A DNA stretch of 64,000 nucleotides. Origin: CANJDH01 sp964443245 (lineage in GTDB: Bacteria; Pseudomonadota; Gammaproteobacteria; Burkholderiales; JAEUOS01). The translations under genes were made by a program, and so were the position numbers. Shown here piece after piece: positions 25,060 to 34,503 of the stretch. The DNA is taken from contig CAYUEG010000003.1 of NCBI GenBank assembly GCA_964443245.1, positions 1 through 64,000 of the forward strand, in the 5' to 3' direction. The notes below the pieces were generated by a model. The model searched no databases and had not been told where the DNA came from. It saw only the letters and a program-made list of their open reading frames with translations. Numbering within the stretch: the first letter of the stretch is position 1; the number at the start of each line of letters is the position of its first letter.

Positions 25060-25950
25060 TTATCCGAGGGCCCCGATGCTTTGCAGCGCGGCCTTGACCT
25101 CGGCGACGCCTTCGACCGAGAGCGGCGCCTGCGGCGGCAAGGGGTCGCCGACATCGTAACCCTGCAGTTTCAGCCCGCCCTTGATGCAGGCTGCAAGCGC
25201 ATGTTTTGCGAACGCCTGGTTCAGGCTCCAGAGGGGCTTTTGTAATTCCATCGCGTGGGCCCAATCGCCGCTCCTGCAGGCGTTGTACAGCGCGACGCTC
25301 TGGCGTGGGGCCACACAGGCCGGCCCGGCCATCCAGCCGACGCCCCCGATCATCATCACGCAGGCGGGAATGTGGGCGGATGCGGCAAACACCTGCATCC
25401 GGCCTTCGACCTTGTTGATGATCGAGAGCAGGCGGCCCGTATTGAAGGAGGCATCCTTGATGTAACCGATGTTGTCGATCCGGCTCAAGCGGTCGATCAC
25501 CGGCAGGCTCAAATCCGAACGCTGGAAATTCGGGTTGGTATACAGCACCACCGGTAACGTGACAGCATCGGCGATGGCCTTGAAGTAGCTGAAGACGCCC
25601 TCGTCGCTGATCGGGAAGTAGGCCTCCAGAATGGCAAGGATGCCGTCGCAGCCCATGCCGGCGTAGTCGCGCGCCTGGGCAGTTGCATCGGCAATGGTGG
25701 TGGCGGCAACACCGGCCACGACAGGGACCCGCCCGGCTGTCGCCTCGACCACCACCTCGACCACGCGGCGCCGCTGCGTCTGTGACAAATAGGCAAATTC
25801 ACCGGTAGAACCCAATGGCGTGATGCCATGCACGCCGGCCTTGATGAAATCGTCGGTCATGCGTGCCAGCACAGGCGCATCAACTGTGCCATCTGCCTTG
25901 ATGGGGGAAACAATGTAAGGGAAAACGCCATGAAATTCAGCATGGGCCAT
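25060..25950 (-). CDS. DapA-family (dihydrodipicolinate synthase / N-acetylneuraminate lyase) protein
   Basis: A class I aldolase-fold protein of 296 residues. Visible are the substrate carboxylate-binding loop GSTGEFAYL, the catalytic tyrosine in VVLYTNPNFQ and the Schiff-base lysine in IGYIKDASF. True DapA has a related but different loop (GTTGE) and is linked to lysine genes; this copy lies in a catabolic-looking cluster of Bug receptors, so it is more likely a 2-keto-acid lyase or dehydratase. A CTGGAG Shine-Dalgarno precedes the ATG. Confidence 0.87.
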   Translation of the reverse strand: MAHAEFHGVFPYIVSPIKADGTVDAPVLARMTDDFIKAGVHGITPLGSTGEFAYLSQTQRRRVVEVVVEATAGRVPVVAGVAATTIADATAQARDYAGMGCDGILAILEAYFPISDEGVFSYFKAIADAVTLPVVLYTNPNFQRSDLSLPVIDRLSRIDNIGYIKDASFNTGRLLSIINKVEGRMQVFAASAHIPACVMMIGGVGWMAGPACVAPRQSVALYNACRSGDWAHAMELQKPLWSLNQAFAKHALAACIKGGLKLQGYDVGDPLPPQAPLSVEGVAEVKAALQSIGALG

Positions 25951-26163
25951 GCTTGTGTGCTCCAGGAACAGGGAAGTGACCAGATCTGGCCGAGCCGAAA
26001 TGATAGGGCAAGGGCGCGTGGCGTTGTCCGGGGCGCGGCCTGAGGGACGGCACCTCTGTCAGGCACCATCGAAAAATCGGTGCGGGTGGTATGGCAACGG
26101 CATGCGTTTGTCATGAAAACGCGGCACAATGGTGTCATCCGACCAAGCCCTGGTGTCCCCTCC

Positions 26164-28650
26164 ATGCAACTGCATGACGCACGTCAACCAGAACTGAGCG
26201 ACTCGGGAAACTCGTTGCTGGAAGGGGAGTTTTCCGGCGAAGTGGTGCGCACCCTGCGCACGGTGCTGCTGACATTGCTGGTGATCCTGCCGGTACTTTT
26301 ACTGGTGACCTTGCTGGATGCACAGGCGAAACCGGCGGAACGGATTGCTCTGGGGGCCTTGACGGCGGGCATCGTGGTTCTTTATGCGTTGCAGCGGGCC
26401 GGCCACACGTTCCTGGTCTTTTCAGGCCTGGTCCTGCTCCTGATGTTCTACGCAAGTGCAGCAGCGGTTGCCTACGGGTCGATTCGCAGCACCGCTTCCC
26501 TCGCGTTCGTCGGGGCAATCGTGATTGGCGGCATTTTCCTGAGCTGGCGCGCGCTGATCGCGGCGGTCGTCCTGAGCATTGCGGCGCTTGGCGCGCTGGT
26601 CCTGGCTGAACAGGCGGGCTTGCTGCGGGATCCGAGCTATTCCGTGTCGATGGTGCACTGGTTGGTCCACTCCCTGGCGCTCGTCGCGATTGCGCTCAAC
26701 ATTTACTATGCGCGCAGCCTGATGACCCGGGCCTTGCTGCGCGAACAGGAGCAGGTTCAGGAGCGGGAGCGTGCAGAGGTCGCTCTTGACCAGAGCGAAG
26801 ACCTGTTTTCCTCCTTGTTTCAGCGCAGCCCGGCTGCCCTGATCATCACGGCCTGGCCGGGTGGTCAGGTGCGCGAAATCAACCGCGCTTTTGAACGCGT
26901 GTTCGCAATCAGGCGGGCCGACGTGATTGGCAGCACGACAGCAGAGTTGGCAATGTGGGCGTCAAACCAGGATCGCAATGCCTACCTTGCCGAGCTGGCC
27001 GGTGACAAGAAGGCTGGCAATCGGCGTGTCCAGTTCCGTCGTCGCACCGGCGAGTTGTTTGACGCGATCATTTCGACCGAACGGCTGGATTGGCACGGCA
27101 GCCAAAACCTGTTTTCCACCATCACCGACATCAGCGCGGAATCGCGCATCCGCCAGGCCCTGCAGGCGAGCGAAAAGCGACTTCAGGCCGTCTTTCGCCA
27201 GGGGCCGACAGCCATTTTCATCACCCACTTCGAGCGCAAGACCATCGTAGACATGAATGCGGCGGCAGAAGCCTTGTTCGGCATCTCAGGCGGACCGCCG
27301 TACGACATTCCGACCACAAGCATCATGGTGGATCCGGACCAGATGCCGGTGATTCGGGAGCGGTTTTCCCGTGAGGGAATGTTTTCCGGGCTGCCGGTGA
27401 GGATGCGCAACGTCACCACCGGCGTGGTATCACCCGTACTGGTGTCAGCCACCCTGGTGGAAGAGGCCGGGGTGAAGTACACGATCAATACGGCGCTGGA
27501 CATCACGGCCGAGGTTGCCGCGCGCAACGCCCTGCAGGCCAGCGAGGCGCGGTTCTCGGCGGCCTTTCATTTCAGCCCCGTCGCCATGACCATCACGCGC
27601 CTTGCCGACGGCCGCATTCTCGAGGTGAACCAGGCTGACGAGCGGATTCTTGGCTACACGCGGGAAGAAACCCTGGGGCGGACGACACTGGAGAACGGCG
27701 CCTGGCCTGATCCGGAGGCCCGGCGCCAGTTTGTCACCGACCTGGCCCGCACCGGCCGGATTCTGGGCGCAGAGCGCCGCATGCGCACCAAGGCTGGCAC
27801 GATGATGGAGGCAAAGGTCTACGCGGAGCGGGTGGAGTTGAACGGGGAGGCATGCATTCTGGCGGCGACGCTGGATGTGACGCAGGAGAAGCGGCAGGCC
27901 GAAGAGATCAGGGCGTTGAACGAGAGTCTGGAGGCGCGGGTCAGGGAGAGGACGGCGCAGCTGGAAGCGGCCAATGCCGAGCTGGAGGCGTTCTCGTATT
28001 CGGTGTCGCATGATTTGCGTGCGCCGCTGAGGGCGATTGACGGGTTTACCAACCTGCTGGTGCTGGACCTGAAGGAGCGTCTGTCGGTACAGGAACAGGA
28101 GCTGGTGGAGCGGATCCTGGCCAACACGCGGCGCATGGCGCGATTGATTGACGACCTGCTCGACCTGTCGAGGATGGGGCGGGCCGAATTCAAGCGGGTG
28201 GACGTGGACCTGAGCGGCATGGCCACGGAGATTCTGATGCAACTGGCGCGTACGGAGCCGGAGCGGCAGGTGGCCTGGCAGATACAACCGATGATGCGTG
28301 CGTCATGCGATGCCGGGCTGGTGCGGATCCTGCTGGAGAATCTGCTGGGCAATGCGTGGAAGTTCACTGGCAAGCAGGCAGGGGCGAAGGTGAAGTTCGC
28401 CACGGAGCGCCAGGCCGATGGCAGTCTGTGCTGGGTGGTGGAGGACAACGGAGCCGGATTTGACATGCGCTATGCGGCGCACCTGTACACCGCATTTGCG
28501 CGGTTGCACCGGATGGACGAGTATGAGGGGACGGGGATCGGGCTGGCGATCGTGCGGCGGATTCTGGAGCGGCATGGTGGCCGCATCTGGGCTCAATCCA
28601 CCCCGGGTCAGGGCGCCTCCTTCCGCTTTACCCTGGCACCGGAACAATGA
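26164..28650 (+). CDS. Membrane PAS sensor histidine kinase (copy A)
   Basis: About 828 residues. The N-terminus has about six membrane helices (MASE-like, residues 25-190). Three PAS domains follow, starting near LFSSLFQRSPAALIITA, RLQAVFRQGPTAIFITH and RFSAAFHFSPVAMTITR. Then come a coiled linker, the HisKA H-box YSVSHDLRAPLRAIDG, and a HATPase domain with N-box LLENLLGNAWKFTG, G1 VEDNGAGFDM and G2 EGTGIGLAIV. The last 276 codons are base-for-base identical to those of the next gene. The start at 26164 is uncertain (no clear Shine-Dalgarno; in-frame starts also at 26080 and 26113). The next kinase overlaps by ATGA. No response regulator is adjacent. Confidence 0.88.
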   Translation: MQLHDARQPELSDSGNSLLEGEFSGEVVRTLRTVLLTLLVILPVLLLVTLLDAQAKPAERIALGALTAGIVVLYALQRAGHTFLVFSGLVLLLMFYASAAAVAYGSIRSTASLAFVGAIVIGGIFLSWRALIAAVVLSIAALGALVLAEQAGLLRDPSYSVSMVHWLVHSLALVAIALNIYYARSLMTRALLREQEQVQERERAEVALDQSEDLFSSLFQRSPAALIITAWPGGQVREINRAFERVFAIRRADVIGSTTAELAMWASNQDRNAYLAELAGDKKAGNRRVQFRRRTGELFDAIISTERLDWHGSQNLFSTITDISAESRIRQALQASEKRLQAVFRQGPTAIFITHFERKTIVDMNAAAEALFGISGGPPYDIPTTSIMVDPDQMPVIRERFSREGMFSGLPVRMRNVTTGVVSPVLVSATLVEEAGVKYTINTALDITAEVAARNALQASEARFSAAFHFSPVAMTITRLADGRILEVNQADERILGYTREETLGRTTLENGAWPDPEARRQFVTDLARTGRILGAERRMRTKAGTMMEAKVYAERVELNGEACILAATLDVTQEKRQAEEIRALNESLEARVRERTAQLEAANAELEAFSYSVSHDLRAPLRAIDGFTNLLVLDLKERLSVQEQELVERILANTRRMARLIDDLLDLSRMGRAEFKRVDVDLSGMATEILMQLARTEPERQVAWQIQPMMRASCDAGLVRILLENLLGNAWKFTGKQAGAKVKFATERQADGSLCWVVEDNGAGFDMRYAAHLYTAFARLHRMDEYEGTGIGLAIVRRILERHGGRIWAQSTPGQGASFRFTLAPEQ
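27816..28643 (+). repeat. 828-bp direct repeat, copy A (kinase core)
   Basis: I compared this block line by line with 30308-31135 (offset 2492) and found no difference. It runs from the last strands of PAS3 through HisKA and HATPase_c, in frame in both genes, and stops 4 bases before the stop codon of the first. Sequence just outside diverges at once. Confidence 0.97.
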
Positions 28651-31145
28651 CGACGCCGGCTCCTCCACGATTCCAGCTGCCGGCATTCGCAGATGGGGCG
28701 GACCTGAACGGCCAGCATTCCGCCGATTCTTCCGGAATGCTGCGGATCACCTTGCGTACGCTGCTGATCGGTGTGCCGGTGCTGTTTGTGGCTTCGCTGT
28801 TCGACAGCTCCAGCAGTTTCGACGAGTCGCTGGCACTGGGTCTGATGATCCCTGGCATCGTGGTGCTTGAGCACCTGCGGCGCGCCGGGCACACCGGGCG
28901 GGTGTTTGCCGGCATCGTTGGCCTGTTGGTGCTCTACGGCATTGCCGGCGTCATCCTGTTTGGTTCGATTCGCGCGCCGGCCAGCCTGGCATTCGTGTCT
29001 GCAGTGGTCGTCGGCGGCATTTTTCTGGCCCCCCGCGGCCTCATGTTGTCGGTCATGGCGTGCGTGGTGGCGATCGGGCTGCTGGTTCATGCAGAGCAGG
29101 CAGGCTGGCTGAAGACGCCGGTTTACAGCATTTCAGGCGTCACGTGGCTGATCTATTCGATCGTGCTGGCGGCAATTGCCGTGAACATCTTTTACGCCCG
29201 CAATGTGCTGGACCGGGCGCTGCTGCGGGTGCGCCAGCAAAGTCGCCAGCGCCAATTGACGGTGGCGGCGCTTTCCCAGAGTGACGACCTGTTTCAAGCG
29301 CTGTTTCGCAACAGTCCCGCAGCGTTGTTCATCACGGGTTTTGGTGCCGGTTCCGTCAGGGAAGTCAACCAGGCGTTCGAAAAGATGTTCGGGATCTCGC
29401 GTGAGCAGATATTGAACCGCACCAATGCCGAACTGGACGTATGGGAATCCGAGACCGCGCGGACGGCCTATGCTGCAGAGCTGGCGCAGAAACGGCGCAT
29501 CGTGGACCGCCGCATGCGCCTCAAGCGCAGCAACGGGGAGTTGTTTGACGCCATTGTCTCGACTGAGGTGATGAGCTGGCGCGGTTCGCCCAGCTGGTTG
29601 TCGGTGATTGCCGACGTCAGTGGCGAAACCCGGGCGAGCGATGCGCTGCGGATCAGCGAACAACGCATGCAGGCCATCTTCCGATCCAGCCCCGCAGCAG
29701 TGGTGGTCACCGACTTTGATCGCCGGACCATTGTCGATCTGAACCCGCAGGCGGCGCAGTTCATCGGCGTCACGCGCGAAGAAGCGCTGGGTCAGAAAAT
29801 GAACACCTACTTTACCGAAGGTGCGGAAGAAATCAACCAGCGGGCCCGCGCCCACCTGGAGGCGCACGGATCGATTCATGATTTGCCTTTCCTGCTGCCA
29901 CCCAGAGACGGTGGCCTACCGCGGCATTTGAGTCTCTCGGTTTCCTTGTTTGAGGAGGGTGGCATCCGTTACGCCGTGACTTCCGCGGTAGACCTGACCT
30001 CACAGGTGACTGCGCGGGAAGCCTTGCAGCGCAGTGAAGCCCTGTTCTCGGCAGCCTTTCGCCTCAGCCCGATTTGCATGGTGATCAGCCGTCTCGACGA
30101 TGGCCGGATTCTGGACCTCAATGAGGCGGCCTGCAGGCTGCTGGGCTATGTGCGAGAGGAGTTGCTCCGCCTTGATGCAATGAGCAGTGGCTTTTGGGTG
30201 CTGGAAGAGGAGCGCAGACTGTTTCTGACAGCGCTGACGCGGGCGGGAAGGGTGACCGCCTGGCCACGCAAGACCCGCACTCGATCCGGCGAACTGATCG
30301 ATACGCTGGTCTACGCGGAGCGGGTGGAGTTGAACGGGGAGGCATGCATTCTGGCGGCGACGCTGGATGTGACGCAGGAGAAGCGGCAGGCCGAAGAGAT
30401 CAGGGCGTTGAACGAGAGTCTGGAGGCGCGGGTCAGGGAGAGGACGGCGCAGCTGGAAGCGGCCAATGCCGAGCTGGAGGCGTTCTCGTATTCGGTGTCG
30501 CATGATTTGCGTGCGCCGCTGAGGGCGATTGACGGGTTTACCAACCTGCTGGTGCTGGACCTGAAGGAGCGTCTGTCGGTACAGGAACAGGAGCTGGTGG
30601 AGCGGATCCTGGCCAACACGCGGCGCATGGCGCGATTGATTGACGACCTGCTCGACCTGTCGAGGATGGGGCGGGCCGAATTCAAGCGGGTGGACGTGGA
30701 CCTGAGCGGCATGGCCACGGAGATTCTGATGCAACTGGCGCGTACGGAGCCGGAGCGGCAGGTGGCCTGGCAGATACAACCGATGATGCGTGCGTCATGC
30801 GATGCCGGGCTGGTGCGGATCCTGCTGGAGAATCTGCTGGGCAATGCGTGGAAGTTCACTGGCAAGCAGGCAGGGGCGAAGGTGAAGTTCGCCACGGAGC
30901 GCCAGGCCGATGGCAGTCTGTGCTGGGTGGTGGAGGACAACGGAGCCGGATTTGACATGCGCTATGCGGCGCACCTGTACACCGCATTTGCGCGGTTGCA
31001 CCGGATGGACGAGTATGAGGGGACGGGGATCGGGCTGGCGATCGTGCGGCGGATTCTGGAGCGGCATGGTGGCCGCATCTGGGCTCAATCCACCCCGGGT
31101 CAGGGCGCCTCCTTCCGCTTTACCCTGGCACCGGACGAAGGCTGA
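28647..31145 (+). CDS. Membrane PAS sensor histidine kinase (copy B)
   Basis: 832 residues with the same plan as copy A: N-terminal membrane helices (for example LRTLLIGVPVLFVASLFDSS and the ILFGSIRAPASLAFVS region), three PAS domains beginning near LFQALFRNSPAALFITG, RMQAIFRSSPAAVVVTD and LFSAAFRLSPICMVISR, then HisKA and HATPase_c. The sensor part is only moderately similar to copy A, while the core is identical in DNA. Its ATG overlaps the stop of copy A (ATGA), so both kinases are made from one message and could form heterodimers through the identical core (inference). Confidence 0.9.
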   Translation: MTTPAPPRFQLPAFADGADLNGQHSADSSGMLRITLRTLLIGVPVLFVASLFDSSSSFDESLALGLMIPGIVVLEHLRRAGHTGRVFAGIVGLLVLYGIAGVILFGSIRAPASLAFVSAVVVGGIFLAPRGLMLSVMACVVAIGLLVHAEQAGWLKTPVYSISGVTWLIYSIVLAAIAVNIFYARNVLDRALLRVRQQSRQRQLTVAALSQSDDLFQALFRNSPAALFITGFGAGSVREVNQAFEKMFGISREQILNRTNAELDVWESETARTAYAAELAQKRRIVDRRMRLKRSNGELFDAIVSTEVMSWRGSPSWLSVIADVSGETRASDALRISEQRMQAIFRSSPAAVVVTDFDRRTIVDLNPQAAQFIGVTREEALGQKMNTYFTEGAEEINQRARAHLEAHGSIHDLPFLLPPRDGGLPRHLSLSVSLFEEGGIRYAVTSAVDLTSQVTAREALQRSEALFSAAFRLSPICMVISRLDDGRILDLNEAACRLLGYVREELLRLDAMSSGFWVLEEERRLFLTALTRAGRVTAWPRKTRTRSGELIDTLVYAERVELNGEACILAATLDVTQEKRQAEEIRALNESLEARVRERTAQLEAANAELEAFSYSVSHDLRAPLRAIDGFTNLLVLDLKERLSVQEQELVERILANTRRMARLIDDLLDLSRMGRAEFKRVDVDLSGMATEILMQLARTEPERQVAWQIQPMMRASCDAGLVRILLENLLGNAWKFTGKQAGAKVKFATERQADGSLCWVVEDNGAGFDMRYAAHLYTAFARLHRMDEYEGTGIGLAIVRRILERHGGRIWAQSTPGQGASFRFTLAPDEG
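30308..31135 (+). repeat. 828-bp direct repeat, copy B (kinase core)
   Basis: Second copy of 27816-28643. The block uses codons such as AGG (two close together in VREERT-like VRERT) and long GAG/GCG/CGG runs that look unlike the flanking sensor parts, consistent with a shared donor or homogenisation. Confidence 0.97.
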
Positions 31146-31190
31146 CCAGGCCGGGTTGGAAGGGGGAGCGGGAGACCGGTGCGAGCGGTG

Positions 31191-33470
31191 TCAGGCGCGC
31201 CGCGCCCTGGCCACGCCAGGTACCTCGCGCAGCGCGCCGAGCGCCTTTTGCAAGGCGGCGATATCGCTCACCTCGATGGTAAAGGCCATGCGTGCAACCT
31301 GCTGCCGGGTTTGCGAGCGTGTGGCGGTGACATTGACTTTTTCGCGCGACAGCACCTCGCCGATATCACGCAGGAGCCCGGCGCGGTCTTGCGCCTCGAT
31401 TTCGATGTCCACCGGGAATACCGAGCCGCCCTGGGTGCCCCACTGGGTCTCGATCACGCGCTCGGGCGCCTTGCTTGCCAGGTTGCGCAAATCGCTGCAA
31501 TCCGCGCGATGGATCGACACCCCGCGCCCTTTGGTGATGAAACCGGCTATCGCATCCGGTGGGGCGGGTTTGCAGCATTTGGCCAGTTGCGTCATCAGCC
31601 GGTCGACACCGACGATCAGGATGCCCGAGCTCCTGCCGATGGCGCTGTCGCTTCTTGATTTCTTTGCCGTCAGGGTGAAGTCCTGGTCCGGTGCCGCGAG
31701 CGGTGCCTCGGCAAACGCCTTTTCGATCTGCCGCACGCTCCAGTCGCCCTGGGCCGCGGCCGCGAACAGCTCGTCCGGGCTGGAAAAACCGAGCTTGCCG
31801 GCCAGCCAATCGAGACTGGTGGCGGTGCGACCCTCGCGCTGCAGCTCTTTTTCCACCAGGGCACGCCCTGCTGCCAGCGTCTGTGCCAGATCCTGGGCAT
31901 TGAACCACTGGCGCACCTTGGCCCGGGCGCGATGGGTGATGAGGTAGCCAAGCTGGGAGTTGAGCCAGTCGCGCGAAGGTCCGCCGGTTTTGGCCGAGAC
32001 GATTTCGACACGCTGGCCGGTCACGAGCGGTGTATTGAGAGGGACGAGGGCACCATCGACCCGTGCGCCGCGGCAACGATGCCCCAGGTCCGAATGCAGG
32101 GAGTAGGCAAAGTCAATCGGTGTGGCGCCCTGCGGCAGGTCGACCACCCGGCCCTGCGGGGTGATCACGTAGATCGTGTCATCGAGCCGGGCACGGCCGG
32201 TGGCCGCACGCCAGTCCGGCGGCTGATCACGGGGCGCAGGCGCGGCCGCGGCACGGGCTGTTGGCGCACCGGCTGCCTGCTGCTTGCTGCCGGCGGGAAG
32301 CACGTCCTCTGCCTGCGCGGGGGCGCGGTCGACCTCGTCGCGCCAGGCCAGCAGTTGCCGCAGCAGGGCCACCTTGTCGTCAAACCCGCCACCCGCCTTG
32401 ACCGACTGCGAGGCATGCTTGACGCCGGCTTCCTTGTAACGCCAGTGCGCTGCCACGCCCAGCTCGGCGTGCTGATGCATCTCGGGGGTGCGAATCTGCA
32501 CTTCGAGCGCCAGCTCCTGCGGCCCGATCACGGCGGTGTGCAAAGACTGGTAGTTGTTTCCCTTGGGCCGCGAGATGTAGTCGTCGAATTCCTTCGGAAT
32601 CGGCTGCCACAGGTTGTGCACCACGCCCAGCGCGGTGTAGCAGTCCTTGACGTCGCGCACGATGACGCGCAGTGCGCGCACATCGTACAAATCATCGAAA
32701 CCGACTTCCTTGTTGCGCATCTTCGAGAAGATGCTGTAGATGTGCTTGGGGCGTCCGGCAATCTCCGCTGACACGCCCGCCGCCTTGAGCTCGCCATGCA
32801 ATTGCGCGATGGTGCTCGTGATCCATGCCTCACGCTCGGTGCGGCGGGCATCGAGCATGCCGGCGATCTGCTTGTAGCGCACCGGGTCAAGCAGGCGAAA
32901 GGAAAGGTCTTCCAGTTCCCACTTGAACTGCCAGACGCCGAGCCGGTTGGCCAGCGGGGCGTAGAAATCGAGTGACTCGCGCGCCACGCTGCGTCCCTGG
33001 TCGGTGTCACCGGATCTGGCCAGATAGCGCAGGGTCTGCACCCGGGAGGCAAGGCGGATCAGCACCACGCGCACGTCTGCCACCATGGCCAGCAGCATCT
33101 TGCGCAAGGTTTCGGTTTGCGCGGTGTCGTTGTTGGCAGACACCGAACGGGTGATGTCGCGCAGCTTGTGCAGGCGCGAGAGCCCGTCAAGCAGCTGCAC
33201 CACGGCCAGGCCGAAGGCCGGCTCGAGCTGCTCGCGCCACGTCTTGCTGTATTGCGGCACGGCGAAGAGCCAGCCCGCGTTGACCGCGTCCGTATCGAGC
33301 TTCAGTTCGCCCAGCAAGTGCGCCACGGCTTCGGCGTGGTGCAGGGCAGGCTCGCCGGTCCCCAGAAGTTGCTCTCCGTAAACGGCGCGTGCCATCTGCG
33401 CCGCATCGGCAGGCGCAGGCCGGGCAGTTGGGGCGGGATGGAGAGGAATGACGTTGGAGCCTGCGGACAT
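31191..33470 (-). CDS. relA: RelA-type (p)ppGpp synthetase
   Basis: 759 residues with the long RSH layout. The N-terminal hydrolase domain is degenerate: the HD metal motif is replaced by VNAGWLFAVPQY. The synthetase domain has RPKHIYSIFSKM, FDDLYDVRALRVIV and the acidic EFDDY motif (EXDD), which marks synthetase-only RelA, whereas bifunctional SpoT/Rel have RXKD. The TGS domain starts IYVITPQGRVVDLP. The zinc-finger region has LAKCCKPAPPDAI, and a C-terminal ACT domain follows. It should make (p)ppGpp on stalled ribosomes during amino-acid starvation. A -10-like TAAAAT lies 6 nt before the ATG, suggesting a leaderless message. Confidence 0.95.
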   Translation of the reverse strand: MSAGSNVIPLHPAPTARPAPADAAQMARAVYGEQLLGTGEPALHHAEAVAHLLGELKLDTDAVNAGWLFAVPQYSKTWREQLEPAFGLAVVQLLDGLSRLHKLRDITRSVSANNDTAQTETLRKMLLAMVADVRVVLIRLASRVQTLRYLARSGDTDQGRSVARESLDFYAPLANRLGVWQFKWELEDLSFRLLDPVRYKQIAGMLDARRTEREAWITSTIAQLHGELKAAGVSAEIAGRPKHIYSIFSKMRNKEVGFDDLYDVRALRVIVRDVKDCYTALGVVHNLWQPIPKEFDDYISRPKGNNYQSLHTAVIGPQELALEVQIRTPEMHQHAELGVAAHWRYKEAGVKHASQSVKAGGGFDDKVALLRQLLAWRDEVDRAPAQAEDVLPAGSKQQAAGAPTARAAAAPAPRDQPPDWRAATGRARLDDTIYVITPQGRVVDLPQGATPIDFAYSLHSDLGHRCRGARVDGALVPLNTPLVTGQRVEIVSAKTGGPSRDWLNSQLGYLITHRARAKVRQWFNAQDLAQTLAAGRALVEKELQREGRTATSLDWLAGKLGFSSPDELFAAAAQGDWSVRQIEKAFAEAPLAAPDQDFTLTAKKSRSDSAIGRSSGILIVGVDRLMTQLAKCCKPAPPDAIAGFITKGRGVSIHRADCSDLRNLASKAPERVIETQWGTQGGSVFPVDIEIEAQDRAGLLRDIGEVLSREKVNVTATRSQTRQQVARMAFTIEVSDIAALQKALGALREVPGVARARRA

Positions 33471-33476
33471 GCGTGC

Positions 33477-33482
33477 ATTTTA
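33477..33482 (-). promoter_or_regulatory. relA -10-like element
   Basis: TAAAAT on the minus strand with 6 nt between it and the ATG at 33470. Transcription would start at or next to the A of the start codon. The -35 candidate GTGCCA (33505-33500) is weak. Confidence 0.45.
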
Positions 33483-33546
33483 AGCGCGCCGCATGCCGCT
33501 GGCACCAGTAGCGCTAGAATCGACGCTCCTTTCCCGAGCATTCCGC

Positions 33547-34503
33547 GTGCCGATTTCGTCTGCTTCGCCTGTCCCCTGGGTGCGCCTCGCAGGGTCGCCC
33601 TATGTGCTCTTGACGCTGACAGCGTTCCTGTGGGCGTTCAACTGGGTGCTGGCGCGGGATGTGCGCAACGAAATTGGTCCCAATGGACTGGCGCTGGGGC
33701 GCTGGACAGTGGCGGCACTGATTGTCGTGCCGCTCGCCTGGCAGCATCTGAAACGCGATTGGCCGCTGATTCGCGCCGATGCCGGCGTCCTGATGATTCT
33801 CAGCCTGACCGGCGCCGGCGGTTACAACGCGGTTTCCTACGCCGGCGTGAAGATCACCACGGCGCTCAATGCCATGCTGCTCAACGCCACCGTGCCTTTT
33901 TTCATTCTCGGCCTGTCCTGGCTCCTCCTGCGCGAACGCTTGACCTGGCGCCAGGGGCTTGGGCTGGGCGTGTCGTGTCTGGGCGCGGTCTGGGTGATCG
34001 GCGAAGGTGATCTCGCCCGCCTGGCCACACTGGATGTCAATCGCGGTGACTTGCTGGTGCTGGCCGCGATGCTGTCCTGGGCGGTGTACACGATTATCGT
34101 CAAGCGGCACCCGATCCGCATCCACCTGCTGTCTTTCGTATCGGTACTGGCGATCAGTGCCATCCTGATGCTGGCACCGCTGGCCTGGTGGGAATCCAGG
34201 AGCCAGGCGCCGCAGTTCACACCCTGGGTGCTGGCGGTGTTTGTCTACATGGGAGTCGGGCCCTCGATTCTTTGCTACCTGCTCTGGAACAAAGGCATCG
34301 GCGCGATCGGGCCCGCGCGCACCGGTCTTTTCCTCTATCTGGTGCCGGTGTTCGGCAGCGTGCTTTCCAGCCTGGTGCTGGGCGAGCATCTGGCATTGTT
34401 CCATGTGGTGGGCTTCGCGCTGGTGCTGGCCGGTCTGTGGCTGAGCAACAGCCGCATCAAGGCCGCCCCGGCCGAACACCCGACGGCGCCGCCGGCTGCC
34501 TGA
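33547..34503 (+). CDS. EamA/DMT-superfamily transporter
   Basis: About 318 residues, two EamA repeats and about ten membrane helices (YVLLTLTAFLWAFNWVLARD at the start; the second repeat begins NRGDLLVLAAMLSWAVYTI). The GTG at 33547 is preferred because a -10-like TAGAAT lies at 33515-33520, inside the longer reading from ATG 33493. The stop overlaps the next ATG (TGATG), coupling it to an MtfA-like peptidase. A metabolite exporter of unknown substrate. Confidence 0.85.
   Translation: MPISSASPVPWVRLAGSPYVLLTLTAFLWAFNWVLARDVRNEIGPNGLALGRWTVAALIVVPLAWQHLKRDWPLIRADAGVLMILSLTGAGGYNAVSYAGVKITTALNAMLLNATVPFFILGLSWLLLRERLTWRQGLGLGVSCLGAVWVIGEGDLARLATLDVNRGDLLVLAAMLSWAVYTIIVKRHPIRIHLLSFVSVLAISAILMLAPLAWWESRSQAPQFTPWVLAVFVYMGVGPSILCYLLWNKGIGAIGPARTGLFLYLVPVFGSVLSSLVLGEHLALFHVVGFALVLAGLWLSNSRIKAAPAEHPTAPPAA

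Noticed and set aside
25060..25950. Assignment of the DapA-family gene as lysine-pathway dapA
   Set aside because: The GSTGE loop and the catabolic Bug-cluster context do not support a lysine biosynthetic role; it is left as a DapA-family lyase.
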